Positions 4,911-5,024 of a stretch of 5,024 bases of DNA are shown one piece after another. The notes beneath the pieces were generated by a model. That model was given only the letters and a program-made list of their open reading frames with translations. It searched no databases and had not been told where the DNA came from. How positions within the stretch are numbered: the stretch's first letter is position 1; each line of letters begins with the position of its first letter. Source of the stretch: Filomicrobium sp. Its GTDB lineage: Bacteria; Pseudomonadota; Alphaproteobacteria; Rhizobiales; Hyphomicrobiaceae. The stretch lies in contig JAJFHK010000296.1 of NCBI GenBank assembly GCA_021775655.1, positions 1 through 5,024 of the forward strand, written 5' to 3'. A program made the translations under genes and the position numbers.

Positions 4911-5024
4911 GTGAGTACTTTGCGAAACAAGAACAACATTGCGGTCGCATTCGTGGTCGCTGTCGCTGAGAATGGGATCATTGGGCGGGACGGCGGGTTG
5001 CCATGGCGGTTGTCATCGGACTTG
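4911..5024 (+). CDS. folA: Dihydrofolate reductase, N-terminal part (runs off the window)
   Basis: FolA reduces dihydrofolate to tetrahydrofolate with NADPH, restoring the cofactor that ThyA consumes. The 38 visible codons read MSTLRNKNNIAVAF and then VVAVAENGIIGRDGGLPWRL, the typical DHFR opening: first strand, the IG of the Met20-type loop, and the LPW motif. The catalytic acid (D27 of E. coli) corresponds to about D37 in the SSDL segment. The start is uncertain. GTG at 4911 is the best in-frame choice, TTG at 4920 is possible, and no strong ribosome site is well spaced for either (GGAG at 4889-4892 is 18 bases away from the GTG). The full protein should be about 165-175 residues. It starts 25 bases after the lipoprotein-like gene stop. 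Confidence 0.9.
   Translation, partial: MSTLRNKNNIAVAFVVAVAENGIIGRDGGLPWRLSSDL

Noticed and set aside
1..5024. CRISPR arrays, insertion sequences, prophage or defence genes
   Set aside because: I saw no regularly spaced repeats, no transposase motifs and no paired terminal inverted repeats; genes are housekeeping or membrane types.

Overview
The window reads as an ordinary chromosomal stretch from an alphaproteobacterium, most likely Hyphomicrobiales/Rhizobiales. The evidence is a circularly permuted, two-piece type tmRNA gene, an alphaproteobacterial-type SspB with the characteristic C-terminal tail, a class II fumarase, and a thyA-folA pair in the arrangement common in that group. I see no phage, insertion sequence or CRISPR signal.

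Layout. Everything left of about 2573 is on the minus strand; everything right of 2631 is on the plus strand. Reading the minus strand 5'->3': a voltage-gated-like K+ channel with a C-terminal zinc ribbon (2573-1773), the permuted tmRNA gene ssrA (about 1679-1332), the ClpXP adaptor gene sspB (1222-560), and the 5' end of fumC (285 to the window edge). Reading the plus strand: a CPBP-family membrane protease (2631-3425), thyA (3462-4376), a small lipoprotein gene interrupted by an in-frame amber codon (4496-4885), and the 5' end of folA (4911 to the window edge). The two outermost divergent genes are separated by only 57 bp, and that gap holds a perfect 6-4-6 inverted repeat.

How the parts fit. 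ssrA encodes the tag ANDNYAEAAVAA, which marks proteins from stalled ribosomes. SspB binds such tags and delivers the proteins to ClpXP. Here the tag maker and the tag reader lie next to each other on the same strand, about 110 bp apart. thyA and folA form the dTMP/folate pair: ThyA turns methylene-THF into DHF and FolA reduces it back.

The most interesting points are the ssrA-sspB adjacency, the detailed permuted tmRNA architecture with a non-canonical T-loop, the amber codon inside an otherwise well-formed lipoprotein signal, and several short dyads in 5' leaders. No clearly undescribed system is visible; the genes belong to recognisable families.
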